Source of the DNA: OMPR01 sp965183835
GTDB taxonomy: Bacteria; Pseudomonadota; Alphaproteobacteria; Rhodobacterales; Rhodobacteraceae
Length of the DNA: 64,000 nucleotides
NCBI GenBank assembly: GCA_965183835.1
Contig: CBCYME010000024.1
Coordinates: 88,711-152,710 of the forward strand
Direction of reading: 5' to 3'
A model generated the notes under the pieces. The model ran no database searches. It saw only the letters and a list, made by a program, of their open reading frames with translations, and had not been told where the DNA came from. Positions 9,028 to 16,960 of this stretch are shown here, piece after piece (position 1 is the stretch's first letter; each line of letters begins with the position of its first letter). Made by a program: the position numbers and the translations under genes.

Positions 9028-9054
9028 TTCATGCCTAATAATAGATTGCATGAA
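9028..9054. promoter_or_regulatory. Perfect inverted repeat, probable LysR operator between rdhA and its regulator
   Basis: TTCATGC (9028-9034) and GCATGAA (9048-9054) are exact reverse complements with a 13 bp AT-rich spacer. The right arm covers the ATG of the LysR gene at 9050. The whole rdhA-lysR gap is only 81 bp, so this is the obvious candidate for regulator binding, with autorepression likely because the site covers the start codon. Confidence 0.6.
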
Positions 9055-9988
9055 CAATTTCGATATTACGGATCTGGATGGCAAGGTTCTCAGGACCTTC
9101 CTCACCATTCTAGAGGAATCTTCGGTGTCCAAGGCCGCTGATCGCTTGGGCGTAACCCAATCCGCGGTCAGTCACACCTTGGGAAAATTGCGCGCGGTTC
9201 TGGGCGATCCGCTGTTTGTGCGATCTGGTCAAGGGCTGACACCAACCGAACGCGCGGTCGCCTTGCAAGAGCCGGTGCAGCACGTGTTGGACGGGATCAA
9301 GGCGCTGACGGATGCGCGCCCCTTTGATCCCAACGCCGAAGCCTTGCATTTTCAAATCGCAGCCAACGATCTGCAGCGCGAGCTGATTTTTCCCCAACTG
9401 CTGCGAGAGGCCCGGTCTGAAGGGTTGCAGCTGCGTTTGGATTTTGTGCCCTCGGGTGTGCCGGACGCTGCCATTTTGCGTAGCGACCGCTGCCAGCTGA
9501 TGTTGACGCCCATGCCCCCCGATGGGCCTGATATTTTCCAGAAACGGTTGATGCAAAGCGAAATGCGGATCTATTACGATGCCCGCCATCGCACGCCCCC
9601 ATCAACGTGGGAATCCTATTGTCAGGCCGATCATGTTCAGGTGCGTTTTGCCGATGGGCGCAGTGCGCAGGTGGTGTTGCGTGGGGTCGATCAGAGCCAG
9701 ATAAAGGCGCCGACACTGACCCTGCCCCATTTCAACGCAATCCCTGCATTTATCCAGGGCAGCGATCTGATTTCCACGGACACGGCGCTGATGGCTTTGG
9801 GACCGTTGGCGGGGTTGGACAACGCCCCAGTGCCGTTCCAATGTGAACCCGTCGCGATTTATATGGTCTGGCATGAACGATCTAACGCAGACCCCGCGCA
9901 TCGATGGTTGCGGCAACGGATTGAACGCTTGGCCCTACAATTTTCCCACGAGGCCGAAGCCCCTCGCCCAAGTGGCTCAAGGCGCTAG
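9050..9988 (+). CDS. LysR-type transcriptional regulator, divergent to reductive dehalogenase
   Basis: A 312-residue LysR protein. The N-terminal winged helix-turn-helix is clear (LRTFLTILEESSVSKAADRL then GVTQSAVSHTLGKLR), followed by the LysR effector domain. I chose the ATG at 9050 (MNNFDITDLDG), because the 41 residues available upstream overlap the rdhA promoter and do not look like protein. It is transcribed away from rdhA and its 3' end overlaps the convergent FAD oxidase by 4 bp. The likely role is substrate-responsive control of rdhA. Confidence 0.92.
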   Translation: MNNFDITDLDGKVLRTFLTILEESSVSKAADRLGVTQSAVSHTLGKLRAVLGDPLFVRSGQGLTPTERAVALQEPVQHVLDGIKALTDARPFDPNAEALHFQIAANDLQRELIFPQLLREARSEGLQLRLDFVPSGVPDAAILRSDRCQLMLTPMPPDGPDIFQKRLMQSEMRIYYDARHRTPPSTWESYCQADHVQVRFADGRSAQVVLRGVDQSQIKAPTLTLPHFNAIPAFIQGSDLISTDTALMALGPLAGLDNAPVPFQCEPVAIYMVWHERSNADPAHRWLRQRIERLALQFSHEAEAPRPSGSRR

Positions 9989-11265
9989 ATAAGCCCGCGA
10001 GATTTCACCAGATGGGTCAGCGTCGCCCCGGTTTCAAAGAACATCTGACGCGCGCCGGTCAATGTTTCCTTGTGCACGGGGATTGCGGGGATGGGCAACG
10101 GATCAGGCGACCCCGACAACAGGCTTTCGGCCATGCCCATACCAAACACTGTCCCCGGACCGATGCCCCGCCCCGAATAGCCAAACACAGCCAACGCATT
10201 TGGGCCGATAGAGACGATTTTAGGAATATGATCCGACGTCATCGCGATACGCCCGTGCCAGCCAGCCGTCAGGGGGGGGGCTGCGAGGGCCGGGAACAGC
10301 TCGGCCAGTTTGCGTTTGATCCAAGATTTATGCGCAAAGCTGGCGATGTGGTTGAGATTGCCCATCGCGCCGATCACCAAACGCCCCGCCTGATCCATAC
10401 GGAATGAGGTCATGATCAGGCCCGTGTCCCAGCACCCTTCGCCACCGGGCAGGATGGTGTCGCCCAAATCTTTCGGCAGAGGGTCGGTGGCGTATTGAAA
10501 GTAGTTCACCGGAACGTATGTTTGCAACGAGGCGGACAGATCTTGATGATAGGCGTTGGTGGCTTGTATCAACGCTTTGGCCCGTACGGTGCCGCCGGCG
10601 GTTTCGACCTGCCAGACCCCGCTGTCATGACGCATGTTCAGCGCTGGGGTTTGGGCATGCAATTGGGCACCAGCAGCCACGGCAGCACGCGCCAGCCCCC
10701 GGACATAGCCAAGCGGTTGAATGGTGCCCGCGCGCGGATCAAACAGCGCCCCATGAAAGGCCGTGGAGCCTGTGCGCCGGGTGGCTTCGGCCTGATCCAG
10801 CAATTCAACCGGCGCGCCATCTTGAGACAGCTGGCGGTGACGAGTTTGCAGGTCTGTGAACCCTTTGGGCGAATGGGCGCAATGAAGCGTGCCATTGCGC
10901 ACCGGCTCGCATTGAATGTCGTGCTGGGCGATCAGGTCGAACACCCGGCTCGGGGCCTGTGCCAACAGGGTAACAAGGCGATCCCCCTGTGCCTGTCCCA
11001 GATGTTTGCGGATCTCAGCCGGGGGCAACCATAACCCGGCATTCGCCAGCCCCACATTCCGCCCGGATCCGCCAAAGCCGAAGTCTTCGGCCTCAAGCAC
11101 GCAAACTGAGGCCCCCCTTTGGGCGGCTTGCAAGGCAGCAGCTACGCCAGAGTACCCGCCGCCGATGACAACCAGATCAACCGAAATGTCCTGCGACAAA
11201 CGCGGTGCTGAAACGTGTTCAGCACAGGTTTGAAACCAAAGGTTTTGCGCGTTCTCAGATGTCAA
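9985..11265 (-). CDS. FAD-dependent oxidoreductase, glycine/D-amino-acid oxidase (DAO) family
   Basis: A 426-residue flavoprotein expected to oxidise an amine or amino acid. The FAD-binding beta-alpha-beta motif is at VVIGGGYSGVAAALQAAQRGASVCVLEAE (about 32-60), followed by GSGRNVGLANAGLW and, near the C-terminus, the second dinucleotide motif (FGYSGRGIGPGTVFG). The start appears to be TTG at 11265, seven bases after a GAGG site; no good ATG exists upstream of the FAD motif. It lies about 80 bp downstream of the malonyltransferase-like gene on the same strand, so co-transcription is possible. Substrate unknown. Confidence 0.88.
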   Translation of the reverse strand: MTSENAQNLWFQTCAEHVSAPRLSQDISVDLVVIGGGYSGVAAALQAAQRGASVCVLEAEDFGFGGSGRNVGLANAGLWLPPAEIRKHLGQAQGDRLVTLLAQAPSRVFDLIAQHDIQCEPVRNGTLHCAHSPKGFTDLQTRHRQLSQDGAPVELLDQAEATRRTGSTAFHGALFDPRAGTIQPLGYVRGLARAAVAAGAQLHAQTPALNMRHDSGVWQVETAGGTVRAKALIQATNAYHQDLSASLQTYVPVNYFQYATDPLPKDLGDTILPGGEGCWDTGLIMTSFRMDQAGRLVIGAMGNLNHIASFAHKSWIKRKLAELFPALAAPPLTAGWHGRIAMTSDHIPKIVSIGPNALAVFGYSGRGIGPGTVFGMGMAESLLSGSPDPLPIPAIPVHKETLTGARQMFFETGATLTHLVKSRGLI

Positions 11266-11345
11266 TTTCGATCCTCGGGGTCAGGGTATACCAGCAATAT
11301 GGGGTGCAGGTGGGATGCCCACCCCCACTGGGGCAGGCTGGTCGC

Positions 11346-12380
11346 TTATGTCACAACCAAGCCACGTTGATCATCGCGCCCCATCGAAATCAAGAAGGGA
11401 TTGGCCGCCTGCGCCGACTGGAATGCCGTCTTGCTGTCCATGCCCTGCCAATTGGCCAAAGTCAGCGATTGCGCAACCGCCCCGCCCAGAGTGTTACCGG
11501 GCCCCGAAACAATGAACAAATCCGGCGCAAATTCACGCGCGGCGGTTTGGATCGCGCGGGTGAAATCATAGGTCTCGGTCACTTGATAACCCAAGGTATA
11601 ATCCCACAGCTCACTGATATCGCTCGCCCCCGGCCACCAAATCTTACCGCGTCCATCAATCAGGGGGCGGTTGGGTTGGGTAAACAGATCCGCGCTGAGC
11701 TGTGCCCGACCTTGGGCCGCGACGGGGGCCTGTAGATAGGTATGGAACGCTGCGTGATTGGCCAGTCGCAGGGGAAAGCGGTCTTGGGTCACAGGATTTT
11801 CAGCCTCAAACGCCTTGAGCCCTTCTTCGTTGCCAGCCACGACCAGCATCCCGCCCAAATCAATGGACAACGCCAGCACAAGCCCATCGCGGCTGTTTAT
11901 ATCGTCCAATTGCGCCAACAGCGCGGCTTTGCGCGCTGGGTCATTCACCCAGTCGGTGTCAGTGAACGGATAGACCAGCTGCCCACCGATCAACTGATCC
12001 TGCATCAACGTGCCCATGGTATTGACCACCCGGAACCCGTTTTCTGGGCTCAGCGCCTCCGCAGCCGCCAAAGCAATATACCAGCCCATGGAATTGCCGG
12101 TGACGGCCACAACCTCGATATCATCAGCCAAGGCCTGAGCGTCTGTCAGCGCGGCGGAATAGATCAGCGGCGAGGCGATATCTCCCCGTGAATACTTACC
12201 AACTGAAAACCGGCTCGCCCCATCTAGTTCTGTCACGGGGTCCTGTCGGGTTTCTGCGCGGATCGCGTCAAATTCCCGGAACATTTCCATGCGTCCCGCG
12301 TGATGGCGATGCAGGTAACCCAGTTCGGTTTTGTTATAGGTGCCCCGACCGGGACAGATCACAACAGCGGTGCGGGTCAT
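11346..12380 (-). CDS. Malonyl/acyl-CoA:ACP transacylase-like protein (FabD fold)
   Basis: A 344-residue protein with the FabD acyltransferase fold. The nucleophile elbow is GNSMGW with Ser97 in place of the usual GHSxG, so the conserved His is Asn. The partner His213 is present in NHAAFHT, and the loop SGPGNTLGG matches the C-terminal FabD region. The start at 12380 overlaps the stop of the E1 gene (ATGA, 4 bp), so it is translationally coupled to a 2-oxoacid dehydrogenase E1. Real FabD usually sits in a fab cluster, so a specialised acyl transfer role is more likely than housekeeping fatty acid synthesis. Confidence 0.75.
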   Translation of the reverse strand: MTRTAVVICPGRGTYNKTELGYLHRHHAGRMEMFREFDAIRAETRQDPVTELDGASRFSVGKYSRGDIASPLIYSAALTDAQALADDIEVVAVTGNSMGWYIALAAAEALSPENGFRVVNTMGTLMQDQLIGGQLVYPFTDTDWVNDPARKAALLAQLDDINSRDGLVLALSIDLGGMLVVAGNEEGLKAFEAENPVTQDRFPLRLANHAAFHTYLQAPVAAQGRAQLSADLFTQPNRPLIDGRGKIWWPGASDISELWDYTLGYQVTETYDFTRAIQTAAREFAPDLFIVSGPGNTLGGAVAQSLTLANWQGMDSKTAFQSAQAANPFLISMGRDDQRGLVVT

Positions 12381-14566
12381 GAGCGGGCTCCTGTCAGTGC
12401 AAGCGCGGCGGCGACAATACCGTCTTTGGAGGGGAGCGGCGCGGCATAAGCCGGGCCGGTGGCAATAAAGCAATCTTCGGCAACGACACGGGCAGTGGGT
12501 TGATCGCTGTGCTCGGCAAACAGAGTCATCAACGCCTCGGACTGGCTGCCAGTGCGGCGGCATTCATCCACGATCAACACGTGTTTGCAGCCTTTGGTCG
12601 CCGCGAGCAGCGCCTCGGCAGGCAAAGGCGACAACCAGCGCATGTCGATGATCCGAGCATTTATGCCAGCCGCTTCGAGTTCGGGAAGGGCCTGCTTCGA
12701 CAGGTAATGCCCATTGCCGTAGGTGACGATGGCCAGATCGGCTCCATCGCCGTGCACGCCAACCTCGCCAAAGGTGATACCTTGATCTGGCGAGGGATAG
12801 GTGGTCATCCAACCCGCATCCTGCGCCCCGTGCAGATCGCGCATCGGGTAAAGCGCGATGGGTTCCAAAAACACCACAACGCGCTGCTCTTCGCGCGCCA
12901 ATCGCACGCTTTCCCGCAGCATCATCGCCGCCTCCGCACCGGTCGAGGGGCAAGCGATGATAACGCCGGGAATGTCGCGCAGGACGGCCAGTGAGTTGTC
13001 GTTGTGGAAATGGCCCCCAAAGCCCTTTTGATACCCAAGACCAGCGATCCGCAGCACCATCGGGTTGGTGAATTGCCCATCCGAGAAGAAGGACAAAGTT
13101 GCTGCTTCGCCACGGATCTGATCCTCAGCGTTGTGCAGATAGGCCAGAAACTGGATTTCGGGGATCGGGATAAACCCGTTGTGGGCCATGCCAATCGCCA
13201 GCCCCAGAATGGACTGCTCGTCAAGCAATGTGTCGATCATCCGGTCCGGGCCAAAGCGCGCCTGTAGCTTCTGGGTGACGCCATAAACGCCGCCTTTGCG
13301 ACCAACGTCTTCGCCCATCATGACAATTTCGCCGTATTCCAGCATGAGATCCGTCAAGGCCCAGTTGATGATCCGACTCATCGGCTGAGGATCGGCCATG
13401 GCGCGCATGTCGCCACCAAACACCTCGGCACGGGCGGCATCGCTGGGACCGTTGGTGGGCTTGCAGTCGCGTTTTGGCGGGATCAGACTGGCCATGACAG
13501 ATTTTGCATCGCTCAGGTGGGGGCGTTTGACGGCCTCGACCGCGACGCGGTCCACCCGCGCGCAGGTGTCTTGGTAAATCGTTAGGGCCTGTTCGGGACT
13601 GAGGGCACCGGCCTGTTCCAGCAGGCGCACGCTGTGCAACAACGGATCGTTGGCTTCGTCACTTTCGACCTCAGACTTGCTGAGATATGTGGTCGGGACA
13701 TCCGCCCCCGCATGCCCATAAAGGCGGACGGTTTTGAGATGCAGGAACGCCGGTTTACGCCGTGTGCGGACATAGTCGGCTGCCTCTTGCGCGACCGCAT
13801 GCGCCTCGTAAATGTCCAGACCGTTGGCGCGGAAGTATTTGATGCCGGGGCGGTGCTCCATCGAGGTTTCGATCCACCCTTTTGGGGTTTTGGTCGAAAT
13901 ACCGATGCCGTTGTCCTCGCAAACAAACAGCAGAGGCAAGGGCACGGATTGCACCGATGTCCAGCCCGCCGAATTGATCGCCCCCTGCGCGGTGGAGTGG
14001 TTCGCGGATGCATCCCCAAATGAACAAACGGCGATGCCATCCTCGGGCAGTTCGCGGTGTTCTGGCGCATGGCGCCGTGCGGCGCCCAAACCATAGGCCG
14101 CCCCAACCGCCTTGGGCAGGTGGCTGGCGATGGTTGAGGTCTGCGGGGGAATGGTCAGAGCCTTGGAGCCCAGCACCTTGTGACGCCCCCCCGAGGTCGG
14201 ATCCTCGGACGAACAGGCAAAGGACAGCAGCATGTCCCACGCGATCTGTTGCCCCGGCACCTGATCGGCGCGCGCAATCTGAAATGCGGCGTCACGGTAG
14301 TGCAGAAAGGCAATGTCGGTTGGGCGCAGGGCATGGGCCACCGCGGCCATACCTTCGTGGCCAGACGATCCGATGGTGTAAAATCCCTGCCCCGCCTTTT
14401 GCATCGCGCGGCTGGTGCGGTCCAAGGCTCGGCTCAGCACCTGTGCCCGAAACAAAGACACAGCGTCAGTTGGGCTTAGACCGGCGCGTGGGGTCGCGCC
14501 TGTCGGAAAGTCGCGCGCAGCCACACGAGACAAGAAATTTTCATGAACGATCTGGGCGCGATCCAT
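12377..14566 (-). CDS. Fused 2-oxoacid dehydrogenase E1 (alpha-beta), branched-chain/pyruvate type
   Basis: A 729-residue thiamine diphosphate enzyme in which E1 alpha and E1 beta are one chain. The alpha half (1 to about 370) has the TPP/Mg motif GDASANHSTAQGAIN at 184 onward. The beta half (from about 390, RIINWALTDLMLEYGEIVMMGEDVG) has the transketolase pyrimidine domain and a C-terminal transketolase domain (VTYGNGHYL, DMRWLSPLP, VDECRRTGSQSE). It would decarboxylate a 2-oxoacid, but no E2 or E3 gene accompanies it here. The downstream FabD-like gene overlaps it. An aminotransferase just upstream on the same strand could supply the 2-oxoacid. Confidence 0.88.
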   Translation of the reverse strand: MDRAQIVHENFLSRVAARDFPTGATPRAGLSPTDAVSLFRAQVLSRALDRTSRAMQKAGQGFYTIGSSGHEGMAAVAHALRPTDIAFLHYRDAAFQIARADQVPGQQIAWDMLLSFACSSEDPTSGGRHKVLGSKALTIPPQTSTIASHLPKAVGAAYGLGAARRHAPEHRELPEDGIAVCSFGDASANHSTAQGAINSAGWTSVQSVPLPLLFVCEDNGIGISTKTPKGWIETSMEHRPGIKYFRANGLDIYEAHAVAQEAADYVRTRRKPAFLHLKTVRLYGHAGADVPTTYLSKSEVESDEANDPLLHSVRLLEQAGALSPEQALTIYQDTCARVDRVAVEAVKRPHLSDAKSVMASLIPPKRDCKPTNGPSDAARAEVFGGDMRAMADPQPMSRIINWALTDLMLEYGEIVMMGEDVGRKGGVYGVTQKLQARFGPDRMIDTLLDEQSILGLAIGMAHNGFIPIPEIQFLAYLHNAEDQIRGEAATLSFFSDGQFTNPMVLRIAGLGYQKGFGGHFHNDNSLAVLRDIPGVIIACPSTGAEAAMMLRESVRLAREEQRVVVFLEPIALYPMRDLHGAQDAGWMTTYPSPDQGITFGEVGVHGDGADLAIVTYGNGHYLSKQALPELEAAGINARIIDMRWLSPLPAEALLAATKGCKHVLIVDECRRTGSQSEALMTLFAEHSDQPTARVVAEDCFIATGPAYAAPLPSKDGIVAAALALTGARS

Positions 14567-14618
14567 TGGGCGACCTTTTCTTAAGAAATGTGGGTAAGGG
14601 CAAAGCCCTAGAAACAGG

Positions 14619-15776
14619 TTACAGAGCGTCTACCGCGCAGGTGATGCGTGCCAATCCTTGCTGCAGACTTTCGCGCCCGTAGGCAAATGACAAGCGCAGA
14701 TGTCCCGGCATGCCAAAAGCCCGCCCGGGAACAACCGCAACTCCCGCCTTATCCAGCAGATACCGGCAGAACTCAGGATCCGATGGCATTTTTGCCGGGC
14801 ATTTCGGAAAAACATAAAACGCACCATCCGGCACGGGACATGCCAAACCTGCGGCGTTCAGGCCATCAACCATCAGATCCCGCCGGGCCCGTAACTCGAC
14901 CAGACGATCCGCAAGCAGATCTTTTGGGCCAGTAACAGCCGCCAAAGCCGCTGCCTGTGCGACCGAACACGTCCCCGAAGTAACTTGCCCCTGCACGGCG
15001 GTCATTGCCTTGATCAAAGGCTGCGGCCCGATCGCCCATCCGATCCGCCACCCAGTCATAGAAAACGCTTTGGACACACCATTCACAGTCAGAACCCGGT
15101 CGACCAACTCCGGCATCGCCTGCGCAAACGGGGTAAAAGGCACATAGCTCAGGTGTTGATAGATTTCATCCGAGATCACCCAGACATGAGGATGACGGGA
15201 CAGAACATCCGCCAATGCACGCAATTCCTCCGCAGAGTAAATCGCCCCGCTTGGGTTGGACGGAGAGTTCAGCAGCAACCACCGTGTGCGCGGGGTTATG
15301 GCCTGTTCCAGCTGCGCCGGGGTTAGCTTGAACCCTTGCATAGCATCGCAGGTCAGAACCACAGGGGTGCCCCCTGCAACCCGAACCATATCGGCGTACG
15401 AGGTCCAGAACGGCGCGGCCATGACCACTTCGTCATCCGCATTCAGGGTAGCCAGAAACGCATTTGCAAGAACCTGTTTTGCACCGGTTGATATCATCAC
15501 CTGTTCCGGGGGCACCCCAGCCTGCGCCGCGACTGCTGCGCGCAACTCAGGTGTTCCTGCGGTGGCCGTGTATCGCGTCTGACCCGCCAAAGCCGCCTGA
15601 TGCGCGGCGGCTATCACATGCGGGGGCGTCGGAAAGTCAGGTTCCCCGGTGCTGAGTGCAATTACATCCACACCTTGGCGCCGCAACTCAGCTGCGCGTT
15701 CAGAAATCTGCACGATCTCGGACAAGGCGATTCCATTCAGACGACCCGCGGGCTGGAATTCGGTATGTGTGTTCAT
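14619..15776 (-). CDS. Class I/II pyridoxal phosphate aminotransferase (AspB-like)
   Basis: A 385-residue fold-type I aminotransferase, converting an amino acid to its 2-oxoacid. Visible motifs are LSTGEPDFPTPPHV near 41-54, YTATAGTPELRAAVA, NSPSNPSGAIYS, DEIYQHLSY and the PLP Schiff-base lysine Lys236 in NGVSKAFSMTGWRIGWAIG. Family members use aspartate or aromatic amino acids, and the sequence alone does not separate these. It sits 52 bp upstream of the fused E1 gene on the same strand and is divergent from a LysR gene, suggesting one regulated amino-acid to acyl unit. Confidence 0.9.
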   Translation of the reverse strand: MNTHTEFQPAGRLNGIALSEIVQISERAAELRRQGVDVIALSTGEPDFPTPPHVIAAAHQAALAGQTRYTATAGTPELRAAVAAQAGVPPEQVMISTGAKQVLANAFLATLNADDEVVMAAPFWTSYADMVRVAGGTPVVLTCDAMQGFKLTPAQLEQAITPRTRWLLLNSPSNPSGAIYSAEELRALADVLSRHPHVWVISDEIYQHLSYVPFTPFAQAMPELVDRVLTVNGVSKAFSMTGWRIGWAIGPQPLIKAMTAVQGQVTSGTCSVAQAAALAAVTGPKDLLADRLVELRARRDLMVDGLNAAGLACPVPDGAFYVFPKCPAKMPSDPEFCRYLLDKAGVAVVPGRAFGMPGHLRLSFAYGRESLQQGLARITCAVDAL

Positions 15777-15832
15777 CTTTGGAATAGGTCCTTTGACTGA
15801 CTTTGCGCAGCAAGAGCAATATCACCCTATGA

Positions 15833-15859
15833 TCCGAAGAAAGCGAATGATAATTCGGA
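15833..15859. promoter_or_regulatory. Inverted repeat in aminotransferase-lysR divergent promoter
   Basis: TCCGAA (15833-15838) and TTCGGA (15854-15859) are exact reverse complements with 15 bp between them. The element lies midway between the divergent aminotransferase and LysR genes and has the same 27 bp overall length as the rdhA-lysR repeat, fitting a LysR recognition site. Confidence 0.45.
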
Positions 15860-15882
15860 AGAAAGGTATGAGGTAAAGTTAT

Positions 15883-16782
15883 ATGGATATCCCGCGTCGG
15901 TTCCTGCCCTCCATCAGCTCACTGCTTGCGCTAGAGGCGGTAGATCGCCTGGGCAGCGCCTCTGCAGCAGCTGCAGAGTTGTCACTGACACAAAGCGCAA
16001 TCAGCAGGCAGCTGAAGGTGATGGAGGAGCAATTGGATGTCGCACTGATTAAACGCAATCAGATGCGACTGCAGCTGACCCCAGCGGCGCAGGAGTATGT
16101 TATCGAAGCACGCGCAGCGATCCAGAAGTTGGCGCAGGCGTCGCTAAAGCTGAAAGCAAATCCAATGGGCGGATCGCTCAACCTGTCGGTTCTGCCCGCG
16201 TTTGCGATGCATTGGCTGGCGCCACGGCTGAGCGATTTTGCCCGCAAACACCCCGGTGTAACGGTCAATTTGAACACGCGATTGAAACCTTTTGATTTCT
16301 CAACGGAACTCTTTGACGCCGCGATCCATTTTGGCGACCTCGACTGGCCAGAGGTCCACGGGTTGCGGATCATGCGCGAAGAGGTCGTGCCCGTGTGCGC
16401 ACCACACCTTTGCCCCAAAGTGCCACGCTCTGCTGATTGGTTGCTTGATGCATCGCTGCTTCACCTCGATACCCGGGCGAATGCCTGGGAAACATGGTTT
16501 TCAGCACAGGATATCGCGCCCCCTGCGTTACGGGGTATGCTGTTTGATCAGTTTTCCACAATGATTCCGGCCGCGATCCACGGGCTGGGCGTGGCACTGC
16601 TGCCCAGCTACTTGATCCAAGACGAATTGAGCTCGGGTCGGCTTGTCCGAGCCTTTGAGGGAATAACCGTCTCATTGGGGGACTATTTTTTGGTGTGGCC
16701 AAACACACGGCCCGCACCCGTGGCCCTTGAGGCATTCAAGAGCTGGCTAAAAGAACAAATTGAAACCGTGAACAAGACCTGA
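15883..16782 (+). CDS. LysR-type transcriptional regulator (GcvA-like)
   Basis: A 299-residue LysR regulator. The DNA-binding region is SISSLLALEAVDRLGSASAA followed by AELSLTQSAISRQLKVME, close to the GcvA/AmpR subgroup. The substrate domain begins near residue 95 (GGSLNLSVLPAFAMHWLAPRL) and contains the subgroup's DAAIHFG strand. The ATG at 15883 follows a GAGG-like site about 9 bases upstream. It is divergent from the aminotransferase/E1/FabD-like gene series and probably controls it. Confidence 0.9.
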   Translation: MDIPRRFLPSISSLLALEAVDRLGSASAAAAELSLTQSAISRQLKVMEEQLDVALIKRNQMRLQLTPAAQEYVIEARAAIQKLAQASLKLKANPMGGSLNLSVLPAFAMHWLAPRLSDFARKHPGVTVNLNTRLKPFDFSTELFDAAIHFGDLDWPEVHGLRIMREEVVPVCAPHLCPKVPRSADWLLDASLLHLDTRANAWETWFSAQDIAPPALRGMLFDQFSTMIPAAIHGLGVALLPSYLIQDELSSGRLVRAFEGITVSLGDYFLVWPNTRPAPVALEAFKSWLKEQIETVNKT

Positions 16783-16793
16783 GCTGACTGGCT

Positions 16794-16952
16794 GCAAGGA
16801 CATACCTGCGCGGCCTTTGGCCTTGCGTCCTGCGGACGGCGGGGTGCGGACGGCGGGGTGCGGACGGCGGGGTGCGGCAAAGCCGCGCCCTGCCGGGCCC
16901 AACGGGAGGAAATGTCCCGCGAGGAACGTTGACGACGGGCGGGAGGCCCGCC
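16794..16952. repeat. GC-rich intergenic region with 14 bp tandem repeat and hairpins
   Basis: Convergent gap between the LysR gene and an acyl-CoA dehydrogenase. It contains GCAAGG (16794-16799) paired with CCTTGC (16821-16826), three exact tandem copies of TGCGGACGGCGGGG at 16831-16872, and GGCGGG/CCCGCC (16938-16952) with a 3-base loop next to an AT-rich run. The hairpins could terminate transcription from both sides. No coding potential seen. Confidence 0.6.
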
Positions 16953-16960
16953 TATTTAAA

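Noticed and set aside
9110..9589. Minus-strand open frame inside the LysR gene
   Set aside because: The plus-strand LysR domain is unambiguous and the antisense translation has no recognisable family.
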